From: Pollutimonas sp036675275 | GTDB taxonomy: Bacteria > Pseudomonadota > Gammaproteobacteria > Burkholderiales > Burkholderiaceae_B | NCBI GenBank assembly: GCA_036675275.1 | Contig: JAKFFG010000071.1 | Location: 124,001-188,000, forward strand | DNA length: 64,000 nt | Reading direction: 5' to 3' | Shown: one piece after another, positions 25,163-32,879 of the stretch | Layout of the letters: each line of letters starts with the position of its first letter | Numbering within the stretch: the stretch's first letter is position 1 | Notes under the pieces: generated by a model | What the model saw: only the letters and a program-made list of their open reading frames with translations | Told to the model about the DNA's origin: nothing | The model's database searches: none | Made by a program: the position numbers and the translations under genes

Positions 25163-26035
25163 TCAAGTGGAAATGGCGCGGCCGAAGAAACCGGAAGGGC
25201 GCAGCACGATGAAGAAAAACAGCACAATGAATGTGACCGCTTCGCTCCACTGCGGGCCCAGATACATCAGGGCCAGGTTTTCGCTCATGCCCAGCAACAG
25301 GCCCGCGCAGGCCGCGCCTCGCAAGCTGCCGACTCCGCCCACGATGGTGGCCGCCAGGCTGATCAGCATGACGTGATGGGCAACTGCCGGGTTCAGCCCT
25401 GAACTGGCGGCGCTGAGTATGGCGGCCGGCACGGCCAGCAAGGACCCCAGTGCGAACACGATGGTGGACAAGCGCCGTGGACTCAAGCCGTAGACGCGGA
25501 CAAGCTCGGGGTTCTCGGACAGCGCGCGCAAGCCCATGCCCACATGCGTGCGCATCAGAAACAACTGCAGCGCCCCAAAAAATACCAGCGCGCAAACAAT
25601 GGCAATGCCCGACAGCGGCGACACATACAGACCCGGAAACAGCTCGACGCTGCGCGACAGCGGCGTGCTTACCGACACGAAGCCGCGGCCGAAAATCATG
25701 CCCACCAGGTTCTGAACGATGATGCCCATGCCCAGCGACGCCACGAACACGGTGAAGAAGGATCCCTCGTGACGCTGTATGGGCGCATAAACGAGGCGAT
25801 CCAGCAGCACGCCGAACATGACGGCTGCCAGCGTGGCGGCCAGCACCGCCAGCAGCCAGTGCATCTGCGCCACGGAGTACACGTAATAGAAGACGTAGGC
25901 AGCAATGGTGAAAGTCGAACCATGCGCAAAGTGGAACACTTTGGTCGATCCGAAAATCAGCGAAAAGCCAACCGCAATCAGCGCATACAAGGCGCCAACC
26001 TGTACCCCGTTGATCAGAAGCTGCAGCAATAGCAT
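25163..26035 (-). CDS. livH: Branched-chain amino acid-type ABC transporter permease LivH
   Basis: Membrane protein of 290 residues beginning MLLLQLLINGVQVGALYALIAVGFSLIFGSTKVFHFAHGS, the standard LivH N-terminus. The ATPase-contact loop is HVGMGLRALSENPELVRVYGLSPRRLSTIVFALGS around residues 185-220, and the C-terminal FFFIVLRPSGFFGR matches the family. It starts 9 bases after the binding-protein gene stop. Confidence 0.9.
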   Translation of the reverse strand: MLLLQLLINGVQVGALYALIAVGFSLIFGSTKVFHFAHGSTFTIAAYVFYYVYSVAQMHWLLAVLAATLAAVMFGVLLDRLVYAPIQRHEGSFFTVFVASLGMGIIVQNLVGMIFGRGFVSVSTPLSRSVELFPGLYVSPLSGIAIVCALVFFGALQLFLMRTHVGMGLRALSENPELVRVYGLSPRRLSTIVFALGSLLAVPAAILSAASSGLNPAVAHHVMLISLAATIVGGVGSLRGAACAGLLLGMSENLALMYLGPQWSEAVTFIVLFFFIVLRPSGFFGRAIST

Positions 26036-26044
26036 GGCGCAACC

Positions 26045-27172
26045 TTACTCGGCGACGACCGAAACCACCTTGCCGCCGGCTCCGTCTATTTCATTGATCT
26101 GCATCGGGCTGACCACTGTTCCGTTGTCGGCGAACGTTACCTTGCCGCCCACCAGATCAAAAGTCTTGGTCTCGATGCGCTGGGCCAGCAGATTTTCGCC
26201 GGTAATGGGCTTGCCCTTCTTCTGGAGCTCGTGCGCCAGCAGTCCGAACAGGCGGACCGCGTTGTAGTAATTTGCGATGTAGGCGGTGGGCATCTTGTCG
26301 TGCTTTTTCTTGAAGTCGTCGACAAAGCGCTTGGTCACCGGGTCGGATGAATTCCAGTCGATATTCTGCGTGGTGTACAGCGCGCCCTTTGCTTCAGGCA
26401 ATACGGCCATTTCCGGAACGGAAAAGGCGGTATAGCTGACGAACTGCTGCTTGATGCCGTTATCGCGGAATTGCTTGACGATTTGCGCCTGTTGCGAGCC
26501 GTAGGAAGCGATATAGACAACGTCGGGATTGGCTGCGCGCACGCGTGCCGCAATGCCGCTGAACTGTTGCGCGGTGGCCGGCACCGACAGCGCTTCGATG
26601 AGCTCGCCGCCCGCCTTGGGCAGGCTGTCAGTGAGTTCCTTGCGTATCCCCTCACCCAATGGGTCGTCGACATAGACCAGCACGAAACGCTTGAGATTGC
26701 GCTCGTTGATCAAATAAGGCAGCACGGCCTTTACTTCATAGTTCGCCAGCGGAATGATGTTCCAAAAGTAAGGCCCCAGGTCGGCCAGGTCGGGGCCGAC
26801 GCCGCCGCCATTGATGGCCACAGTCTTGCTGCGGCTGGCGGTTGTGGAGATGGCTTTCGATACACCGGTGAACGCGGACAGCACATACGGGACTTTGGCC
26901 ACGTTGACCAGCTTGTTCATGCCGATGACGCCTTGCTGCGGCAAGGCCTGGCTGTCTTCATACTGGATCTGCAACGTTCCGTCGATAAGCTTGTCGGCAT
27001 TGATGTGTTCGGCCGCCAGATTCGCCCCGGAGCCGAAGATGTCGCCGTAAGTGGCATTGGGCCCGCTGAGGGGAAACAGCGCCCCTATGGTGACGTCCGC
27101 CGCATGGACCGCAGCGCCCCATGCCGCAAAAGAAAGCAAACCAGCCGAGAAAATCCGTTTGATAACAATCAT
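26045..27172 (-). CDS. Branched-chain amino acid-type ABC transporter substrate-binding protein
   Basis: Type 1 periplasmic binding protein of 375 residues. The signal peptide is MIVIKRIFSAGLLSFAAWGAAVHA, followed by ADVTIGALFPLSGPNATYGDIFGSGANLAAEHIN, the LivJ-like start. Late-domain segments PDVVYIASYGSQQAQIVKQFRDNG and KFT-like LVGGKVTFADNGTVV are present. It is the first gene of the livJHMGF-ligase-maoC run. GGAG lies upstream of the ATG. The ligand is unknown; many members in betaproteobacteria bind aromatic acids. Confidence 0.9.
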   Translation of the reverse strand: MIVIKRIFSAGLLSFAAWGAAVHAADVTIGALFPLSGPNATYGDIFGSGANLAAEHINADKLIDGTLQIQYEDSQALPQQGVIGMNKLVNVAKVPYVLSAFTGVSKAISTTASRSKTVAINGGGVGPDLADLGPYFWNIIPLANYEVKAVLPYLINERNLKRFVLVYVDDPLGEGIRKELTDSLPKAGGELIEALSVPATAQQFSGIAARVRAANPDVVYIASYGSQQAQIVKQFRDNGIKQQFVSYTAFSVPEMAVLPEAKGALYTTQNIDWNSSDPVTKRFVDDFKKKHDKMPTAYIANYYNAVRLFGLLAHELQKKGKPITGENLLAQRIETKTFDLVGGKVTFADNGTVVSPMQINEIDGAGGKVVSVVAE

Positions 27173-27294
27173 TGCCGTCTCCAGAACAGTGCGGCGGGTT
27201 CGTCACGATGATGACCCGTCCGTCAATATTTTTTCGCCTTGCTCGCTGCAGTGTGCCCCGCCACCGCCGGGGCGACAATTAATATTTAAAAAAG

Positions 27295-27310
27295 TGGGTC
27301 TTCAGACCCA
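27295..27310 (-). terminator. Intrinsic terminator after the paaG-like gene
   Basis: On the minus strand TGGGTC-TGAA-GACCCA (27310-27295) is followed after one base by TTTTTT (27293-27288). A second hairpin with arms AGGGTGC and GCACCCT and a 3-base loop lies upstream at 27335-27351. Together they separate the isomerase transcript from the Liv operon. Confidence 0.75.
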
Positions 27311-27385
27311 TGAATGTTCGGGCAAACACCTAGGAGGGTGCGGCGCACCCTGGCGTGTCAGGACCAGAGCGTCCGTTTGGCCGTA

Positions 27386-28183
27386 TCAACGGCCCGTGAA
27401 ACGGGGCGCGCGCTTCTCGCCGAAGGCCACCATGCCTTCCCGGTAATCGTCCGTGTAGCCGAGCTCGCGCTGCAGCCTTGTCTCGTGGTCCATCTGCGCC
27501 TCCAGCGTATTGTCGCCCGAGGCGTAGAGCGCCTGTTTGGTTGCCGCATAGGCACGGGTCGGGCCGTTGGCAAGAAGCTCCTGCAACGCGACCAGCCGCG
27601 ACTCCAGTTCATCGTCGGGAATGCAGCGCCAGATAAGCCCCCATTCTTCTGCCTTTCGTGCGCTGACGGGTTCCGCAAACAGGGCCGCGCCCATCGCCCG
27701 TTGCGTACCGACCATGCGCGGCCAAAAATAAGTGCCGCCCGCGTCGGGCAATAGCCCTATCTTGCTGAAGGCCTGTATGAACTTGGCCGACTCCACCGCA
27801 AAGACAATGTCGCAGGACAAGGCCACGCTGGCGCCCGCCCCAGCCGCCACCCCATTGACCACGCAGACCACGGGCACGGGCAAGGCGCGCAATCTGAGCA
27901 CCAGCGGACGGTAATTGTTTTCCAGGCCCAGACCGAGGTCGCGCTTCTGCCCCGGGGGCAGCGGCTTGCGTTCGGACAGGTCCTGGCCGGCGCAAAAGCC
28001 TCGTCCGGTAGCGGTGATGATCACTCCGCGCAGATCGTCGCGGGACTCCATGAAGGACAGGGCCGCCTTGATGTCGTCGTGCATGATCTGCGTGAAACTG
28101 TTCAGGGTATCCGGGCGATTCAGGGTAATGCGTCCGACGCCGTCCTGGTAGTCGAACCTGATGTGCTGGTATTCGTGAGCCAT
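27386..28183 (-). CDS. paaG: Enoyl-CoA hydratase/isomerase, PaaG-like
   Basis: Crotonase of 265 residues from the ATG at 28183 (MAHEYQHIRF), with AAGGAA upstream. Landmarks are TLNRPDTLNSFTQIMHDD, the oxyanion segment TGRGFCAGQDLSER near residue 60, VNGVAAGAGASVALSCDIVFA, and FSKIGLLPDAGGTYFWPRMVG. DAGGT places the acidic catalytic residue as in PaaG, the ring 1,2-epoxyphenylacetyl-CoA isomerase, and the C-terminal YREGMVAFGEKRAPRFTG also matches PaaG. No other paa genes are nearby, so a related isomerisation in another acyl-CoA pathway is possible. Confidence 0.85.
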   Translation of the reverse strand: MAHEYQHIRFDYQDGVGRITLNRPDTLNSFTQIMHDDIKAALSFMESRDDLRGVIITATGRGFCAGQDLSERKPLPPGQKRDLGLGLENNYRPLVLRLRALPVPVVCVVNGVAAGAGASVALSCDIVFAVESAKFIQAFSKIGLLPDAGGTYFWPRMVGTQRAMGAALFAEPVSARKAEEWGLIWRCIPDDELESRLVALQELLANGPTRAYAATKQALYASGDNTLEAQMDHETRLQRELGYTDDYREGMVAFGEKRAPRFTGR

Positions 28184-28333
28184 GCTGTTCCTTTTTTGCT
28201 TATACGGCGCAGATACACGCCTAGTGCAATCTAACAAGACAAGAGCCGCCATGGCAATCTTGTTTTATGGAAGCCGGCATTAAAGCTGCGCAAACGGAAA
28301 TGCGGGGCGCCTGCGATTTAACGTAAGCGCCAA

Positions 28334-28362
28334 TTGGCATACGGACTTGCGTGTGGTATCAT
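28334..28362 (+). promoter_or_regulatory. Inferred sigma-70 promoter of infA
   Basis: TTGGCA (28334-28339) and TATCAT (28357-28362) are spaced exactly 17 bases. Transcription would start near 28369, leaving a leader of about 345 bases before the IF-1 start codon. Confidence 0.6.
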
Positions 28363-28368
28363 TGTCTT

Positions 28369-28713
28369 GCTAACGCAGGTGCAGCAAGCAATAACAATAC
28401 CCTACTCCCACCGGGAACCCCGGCACCATGCGCCCAGACGGCGTCGCGTCGCACTATTCATCCTGTGGCCTCATCAAGGCCAGGGACGCCGCCTCAGGTT
28501 GCGGTTTACGCCACACCTGACCATCGAACTTCGGTTCGCAATCGCAGCAATCGTACCTTGGACCCGGCCTACGCCATCCTGCGAAATGGCGCTGCCATTT
28601 CCGGTACTTATACTGCACAACGATGCCGCGACATCGCATCATGCCCGCCATCGAATGATACGCAACGCGAGTTCGACACGCCGGCGCTCTATTAATTTTT
28701 ACAGGAATATTTT
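28369..28713 (+). ncRNA. Hairpin-rich infA leader (candidate structured 5' UTR)
   Basis: Together with 28184-28368 this is the 530-base gap between the paaG-like gene and infA. No convincing gene was found. At least six short inverted repeats occur in order: CCGGG/CCCGG (28411-28423), GGCCT/AGGCC (28467-28481), TCAGGT/ACCTGA (28494-28520), CGAAC-TTCG-GTTCG (28525-28538, a UUCG tetraloop), GAAATGGC-GCT-GCCATTTC (28583-28601) and GATGC/GCATC (28622-28640). This would give a strongly folded leader, possibly a temperature- or translation-responsive control. A small open frame through it (28351-28695) lacks a ribosome-binding site. Role inferred only. Confidence 0.45.
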
Positions 28714-28971
28714 ATGGCTAAAGAAGAACTGATTGAAATGGGCGGTTTGGTTACAGAAGTTTTGCCCGACTCCCGGTTCCGCGTAACGCTGGACAACGGC
28801 CACCCGGTCGTCGCCTACACGGGCGGAAAAATGCGCAAGCACCACATACGTATTCTTGCCGGCGATAAGGTTTCGCTTGAAATGTCGCCCTACGATCTGA
28901 GCAAAGGCCGGATCACTTTTCGCCATATCGCAGGCCGCGCGCCTGGCGGTCCAAGCCAGCGCCGCCGTTAA
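28714..28971 (+). CDS. infA: Translation initiation factor IF-1 (second-type InfA)
   Basis: S1-like OB-fold protein of 85 residues: MAKEELIEMGGLVTEVLPDSRFRVTLDNGHPVVAYTGGKMRKHHIRILAGDKVSLEMSPYDLSKGRITFR, with a basic tail HIAGRAPGGPSQRRR longer than the 72-residue E. coli factor. IF-1 binds the 30S A site during initiation. Betaproteobacteria often carry two infA genes, one in the ribosomal-protein operon and one elsewhere; this isolated, extended copy fits the second kind. ACAGGAA lies upstream of the ATG. Confidence 0.93.
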   Translation: MAKEELIEMGGLVTEVLPDSRFRVTLDNGHPVVAYTGGKMRKHHIRILAGDKVSLEMSPYDLSKGRITFRHIAGRAPGGPSQRRR

Positions 28972-29109
28972 TAAGAATAATATGCGCTGAATCTCTCCCG
29001 GATGCCCTTGCGGGCATGACGGCGAGGCCGGCGGCCAAGCGCAACCACCCCTGCGGCGGGCACCAAAGGCTATACAATCGGTCAACGATTAAATGCCCAA
29101 GGAGTGCTC

Positions 29110-30681
29110 GTGACCTGCATGCTGCCCACTGCCGACGCCCTGTCGGACCTTCCCGAATGGACGGCTTTCGAAGACGCCGCCCGGAATTCCCCCATCCATG
29201 TCGACAGCTTGCGGCTGATCCAGGCGGCCGGCATAAGCCTGGACGTCAGCGGGCAGGGCAGCTCACCCGCACTGGATGCCGCCACCGAGGCATTGCTTGC
29301 AGCCCGCCACTTCGAGGACCTACGCAACGGCCTGCTGGAAGGCGGCATTGCCAACGTTACGGAAGAACGCGCAGCCTGGCACTCTGCCTTGCGCGCCCCG
29401 GCCCCTATCGATGAAATCACGGCCGAACGCCAACGCCTGAACGAGTTCGTGCGCCTTGCCGATTCCGAGCGCCGCTGGCGCAATATCGTGCATATCGGCA
29501 TCGGCGGCAGCGACTGGGGCGTGCGCTTGGCCGTCACGGCTTTCGGCTACGCAAGCACATGGCGCCAGGTCCATTTCGTGGCCAATATCGACGGTCACGC
29601 CATCCAGGGCGGCCTGTCCGGCCTGGATCCTCACGACACCCTCATCGTGCTTGCCTCCAAGTCGTTCACCACTGCCGAAACACTGCAGAACGGCCAGCGT
29701 GCGCTGGAATGGCTGCAGGCGTCCGGTGTCGAAAATCCATACAAGCAGATCGTGGCCATTACCGCCCGGGCCGATGCCGCGCGCGCATGGGGCGTGCCCG
29801 ACGCGCATATCTTCAAATTGTGGGACTGGGTGGGCGGGCGCTTTTCCTTATGGTCGGCCGTCAGCCTGACCACCGCCCTGGCTGTCAGTGCCGACGTGGT
29901 GGCCGGCATGCAGGCAGGCGCCGCTGCCATGGACGCCCATTTCGCCGAGGCGCCGGTGGCCGGCAATGCGCCCATCCAGATGGCAATTTCCGGCATCGTC
30001 AACCGCAGCACCCTGGGCTACGGATCGCTCAATATCGCGCCCTATGACTTCCGGCTTTCCAACCTGGTTCCCTATATCCAGCAGCTGGAAATGGAATCGC
30101 TGGGCAAATCCGTGAACTTGGCGGGCGATCCGGTGGGCGTGCCCACCGGTCCGGCTGTGTGGGGCATGCCGGGCACCGATGCCCAGCATACGTTTTTCCA
30201 GTGGCTGCATCAGGGGAGCGACGGGGCCCCGGTTGATTTCATCGTCTGCGAGCACGCCGATCACGGCTGGCCCGAGCACCATCAAAGCCTGCTGGCCAAC
30301 TGCCTGGCGCAGCGCGAAGCATTATTGAAAGGCAAAACGTACGATCAGGCGCTGAAAGAATGCCTGCAATCCGGTATTCCGCAAGAAAAGGCCAGCTGGC
30401 TGGCCCGCCATCGGGTTCATGCGGGCGGGCGCCCGTCCAATCTCATCGTACTGCCGCGTTTATCGCCCTATACGCTTGGCGCCCTGCTGGCCCTGTACGA
30501 GCACAAGGTCTTTGTGCAAGGGGTTATCTGGGGCATCAATCCCTTCGATCAGTGGGGAGTGGAATACGGCAAGGTGCTGGCCAAGGGCATAGGCAGCGAA
30601 TTGGCGGGCAAGACGCCGGTCGATCCTGACCACGACGCTTCCACGACGCACTGGATAGAAACATTCAAGCAGCAGTTTTAG
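29110..30681 (+). CDS. pgi: Glucose-6-phosphate isomerase
   Basis: Enzyme of about 523 residues interconverting glucose-6-phosphate and fructose-6-phosphate. The GTG at 29110 is preferred because AAGGAG (29099-29104) is 5 bases upstream; an in-frame GTG at 29104 overlaps that site. Signatures seen are VHIGIGGSDWGVRLA, LASKSFTTAETLQN, LEMESLGKSVNL with the catalytic Glu, and GTDAQHTFFQWLHQG with the catalytic His. A small hairpin ATGCCC-TTGC-GGGCAT sits at 29002-29017 between infA and pgi. It ends convergent with and overlapping the EamA transporter gene by 17 bases. Confidence 0.95.
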   Translation: MTCMLPTADALSDLPEWTAFEDAARNSPIHVDSLRLIQAAGISLDVSGQGSSPALDAATEALLAARHFEDLRNGLLEGGIANVTEERAAWHSALRAPAPIDEITAERQRLNEFVRLADSERRWRNIVHIGIGGSDWGVRLAVTAFGYASTWRQVHFVANIDGHAIQGGLSGLDPHDTLIVLASKSFTTAETLQNGQRALEWLQASGVENPYKQIVAITARADAARAWGVPDAHIFKLWDWVGGRFSLWSAVSLTTALAVSADVVAGMQAGAAAMDAHFAEAPVAGNAPIQMAISGIVNRSTLGYGSLNIAPYDFRLSNLVPYIQQLEMESLGKSVNLAGDPVGVPTGPAVWGMPGTDAQHTFFQWLHQGSDGAPVDFIVCEHADHGWPEHHQSLLANCLAQREALLKGKTYDQALKECLQSGIPQEKASWLARHRVHAGGRPSNLIVLPRLSPYTLGALLALYEHKVFVQGVIWGINPFDQWGVEYGKVLAKGIGSELAGKTPVDPDHDASTTHWIETFKQQF

Positions 30682-31570
30682 GGCGGCGCGTTCCCAAATA
30701 GGTGCCCAGCAGTATGCCGGCCACTCCTGCCAGATGCCAGACGGTGAAGGGCTCGCCCAGCAACAGCATGGCGAAGCCCACGCCGAAGACCGGGATCCAG
30801 TACTGGAATACCGACGTACGCGCCACGCCCAGTTCGGCAATGGCGCGGTTCCACAGCATGTTGCATATGGCCGTGGCCACGATTCCTGTAAACACAAGCA
30901 GGGTCAAGGGCCATAGCCCTGGCAGCAACAAGGCTTCCAGGCTGAACTCCACGGTATCGCTGAAGAACAGATGTATGCTGAGCAGTACGGCGCCTATGGT
31001 GTAAATGAAGGTGCTGATCACCAGCGCATTGAACTGGCGGGCCAGGTTCTGGATGAGCATGCCGCCCACCACAAAGGTGAACATCGCCGCGAATATCTGC
31101 ACATCGCCCACGCTTGCGCCCGCCAACTGGGCTTGCGAGCCGCTGAAGACCACGGCAAATACGCCCCCGAAGCCCATGGCGATGCCCAGCAGACGCACAC
31201 CGGTCAGCGCTTCACGAAAGACAAGCGCCGCCAGGATCGATGCCACCAAAGGACTCAGCGCCATGATGAGCGACGAATTGGTGGCGCTTGCCGTCTGCAT
31301 GCCGGTGGTGAACAGGATTTGATTAACGTAGACCATAAGCACGCCGCAGGCAATGAAACGCAGCCATTGCCCGGCCGTTATGCTGAGCAGACGCACCGGA
31401 CGACGCGACCATGCCAGAGTCAGGTTGATGACGATTGCCGCAAGAACCATGCGCAGGCAGGCGACGATCAGCGGATCGAGGTAGCCGGTCAGGACCTTGA
31501 CCGCCGAAATATTCAAACCCCAAATCGCCATGGTGCCAATCAACAGCAATTGCATTCTGACAGGATTCAT
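30665..31570 (-). CDS. DMT superfamily transporter (EamA)
   Basis: Membrane protein of 301 residues with ten predicted helices arranged as two EamA repeats: MQLLLIGTMAIWGLNISAVKVLTGYLDPLIVACLRMVLAA starts repeat 1 and GDVQIFAAMFTFVVGGMLIQNLARQFNALVISTFIYTIGAV starts repeat 2. Typical PxxxxxLAxLxFxExL-like segment is SPLVASILAALVFREALTGVRLLGIAMGFGGV. It probably exports amino acids or other metabolites; substrate unknown. Confidence 0.88.
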   Translation of the reverse strand: MNPVRMQLLLIGTMAIWGLNISAVKVLTGYLDPLIVACLRMVLAAIVINLTLAWSRRPVRLLSITAGQWLRFIACGVLMVYVNQILFTTGMQTASATNSSLIMALSPLVASILAALVFREALTGVRLLGIAMGFGGVFAVVFSGSQAQLAGASVGDVQIFAAMFTFVVGGMLIQNLARQFNALVISTFIYTIGAVLLSIHLFFSDTVEFSLEALLLPGLWPLTLLVFTGIVATAICNMLWNRAIAELGVARTSVFQYWIPVFGVGFAMLLLGEPFTVWHLAGVAGILLGTYLGTRRPKTAA

Positions 31571-31650
31571 TGCGGGCTTGAAATGGTCTGGTTGGGGTCA
31601 AGCATATCAGGTCCGAAGCCACTTGTAAGCGCGTCCGGTTTCGATCAGTC

Positions 31651-32847
31651 CTAGACCCGCTGGAATATTCCCGCGGCTCCCATGCCGGTACCCACGCACA
31701 TGGTCAGCATGCCGTACTCCAGATTCCGCCGGCGCAATCCGTGTATGACGGTGGCTGCGCGTATGGCGCCCGTGGCCCCCAGAGGATGGCCCAGGGCGAT
31801 CGCGCCGCCCAGCGGATTGACGATATCCGGGTTCAGGTCAAGGTCGCGGATGACGGCCAGCGACTGCGCCGCAAACGCTTCGTTAAGCTCTATCCAGCCC
31901 ATTTGATCCAGTCGCAGGCCTGCCTGCTTCAAGGCATGGGGAATCGCTTCTTTGGGGCCTATGCCCATTATTTCCGGCGGCACGCCCTTGACGGCGAAGG
32001 ACACGAAGCGCGCCAGAGGCGTCAGCCCATGGGCCTGCAGCGCGCGTTCGGATACGACCAGCAAGGCGCCGGCTCCGTCGGATATCTGGGAACTGTTACC
32101 CGCCGTAACGCTGCCCCGCGCGGCAAAAGCGGGACGCAGTTTTGCCAGGGCCTGCATGCTGGTGTCAGCGCGCGGGCCTTCGTCGAGCGTGACTGTTTTA
32201 TGGCTTACAACGATTTCACCTGTATCCAGGTCGGGCCGGCGGCTTATGACATCGATGGGCAGGATCTCGTCGGCGAATTCGCCGGTCTGCTGGCCGGCGA
32301 TCGCGCGCTGGTTGGATTGCAGGGCAAAGGCATCCTGGTCTTCGCGCGAGACTTTCCATCGGGCGGCAACCTGTTCAGCCGTGAGCCCCATGCCGTATGC
32401 GATGCCCAGGTTCTCATCGTCGGAAAAAATACGCGGACTGAACGATGTGCTGACCCCCATGGTGGGCACCAGGCTCATGGATTCGGTGCCCGCCGCGATA
32501 ATGACGTCGGCTTCGCCGACCCTTATGCGGTCCGCGGCCATCGCGATGGCGGTCAGCCCCGATGCGCAGAAGCGATTGACGGTAACGCCCGCTACGGAGG
32601 ATGGCAGCCCGGCCAGCAGTGCGCCGATGCGCGCCACGTTAAGGCCTTGCGGCCCTTCGGGTATGGCGCAGCCCACAATGGCGTCTTCAATGGCCGCCGG
32701 ATCCAGGTCGGGCACCTGCGCCAGCAAGCCCTTGATGACGGTGGCCAGCAGTTCGTCGGGACGAGTATGTGAAAAAACACCGCGCGGCGCCTTGCCGATG
32801 GGACTGCGTGTTGCCGCGACAATATAGGCTTGTTGCAATATGGTCAT
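31651..32847 (-). CDS. fadA: Acetyl-CoA C-acyltransferase (thiolase)
   Basis: Thiolase of 398 residues. The nucleophile is Cys94 in VNRFCASGLTAI. The C-terminal GHPLGATGAIR carries the catalytic His, and TMCVGTGMGAAGIF carries the acid/base Cys. ELNEAFAAQSLAVIRDL is also conserved. It cleaves 3-ketoacyl-CoA to acetyl-CoA. The gene follows the hydroxyacyl-CoA dehydrogenase by 32 bases in the same direction; together they form the last steps of beta-oxidation. Confidence 0.93.
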   Translation of the reverse strand: MTILQQAYIVAATRSPIGKAPRGVFSHTRPDELLATVIKGLLAQVPDLDPAAIEDAIVGCAIPEGPQGLNVARIGALLAGLPSSVAGVTVNRFCASGLTAIAMAADRIRVGEADVIIAAGTESMSLVPTMGVSTSFSPRIFSDDENLGIAYGMGLTAEQVAARWKVSREDQDAFALQSNQRAIAGQQTGEFADEILPIDVISRRPDLDTGEIVVSHKTVTLDEGPRADTSMQALAKLRPAFAARGSVTAGNSSQISDGAGALLVVSERALQAHGLTPLARFVSFAVKGVPPEIMGIGPKEAIPHALKQAGLRLDQMGWIELNEAFAAQSLAVIRDLDLNPDIVNPLGGAIALGHPLGATGAIRAATVIHGLRRRNLEYGMLTMCVGTGMGAAGIFQRV

Positions 32848-32879
32848 GCATGACTCCGTTAGGGCCTGTTCTTGGCTAA

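Noticed and set aside
28351..28695. A 114-codon open frame in the infA leader
   Set aside because: It starts before the inferred transcription start, has no ribosome-binding site and no recognisable family, and is broken up by inverted repeats.
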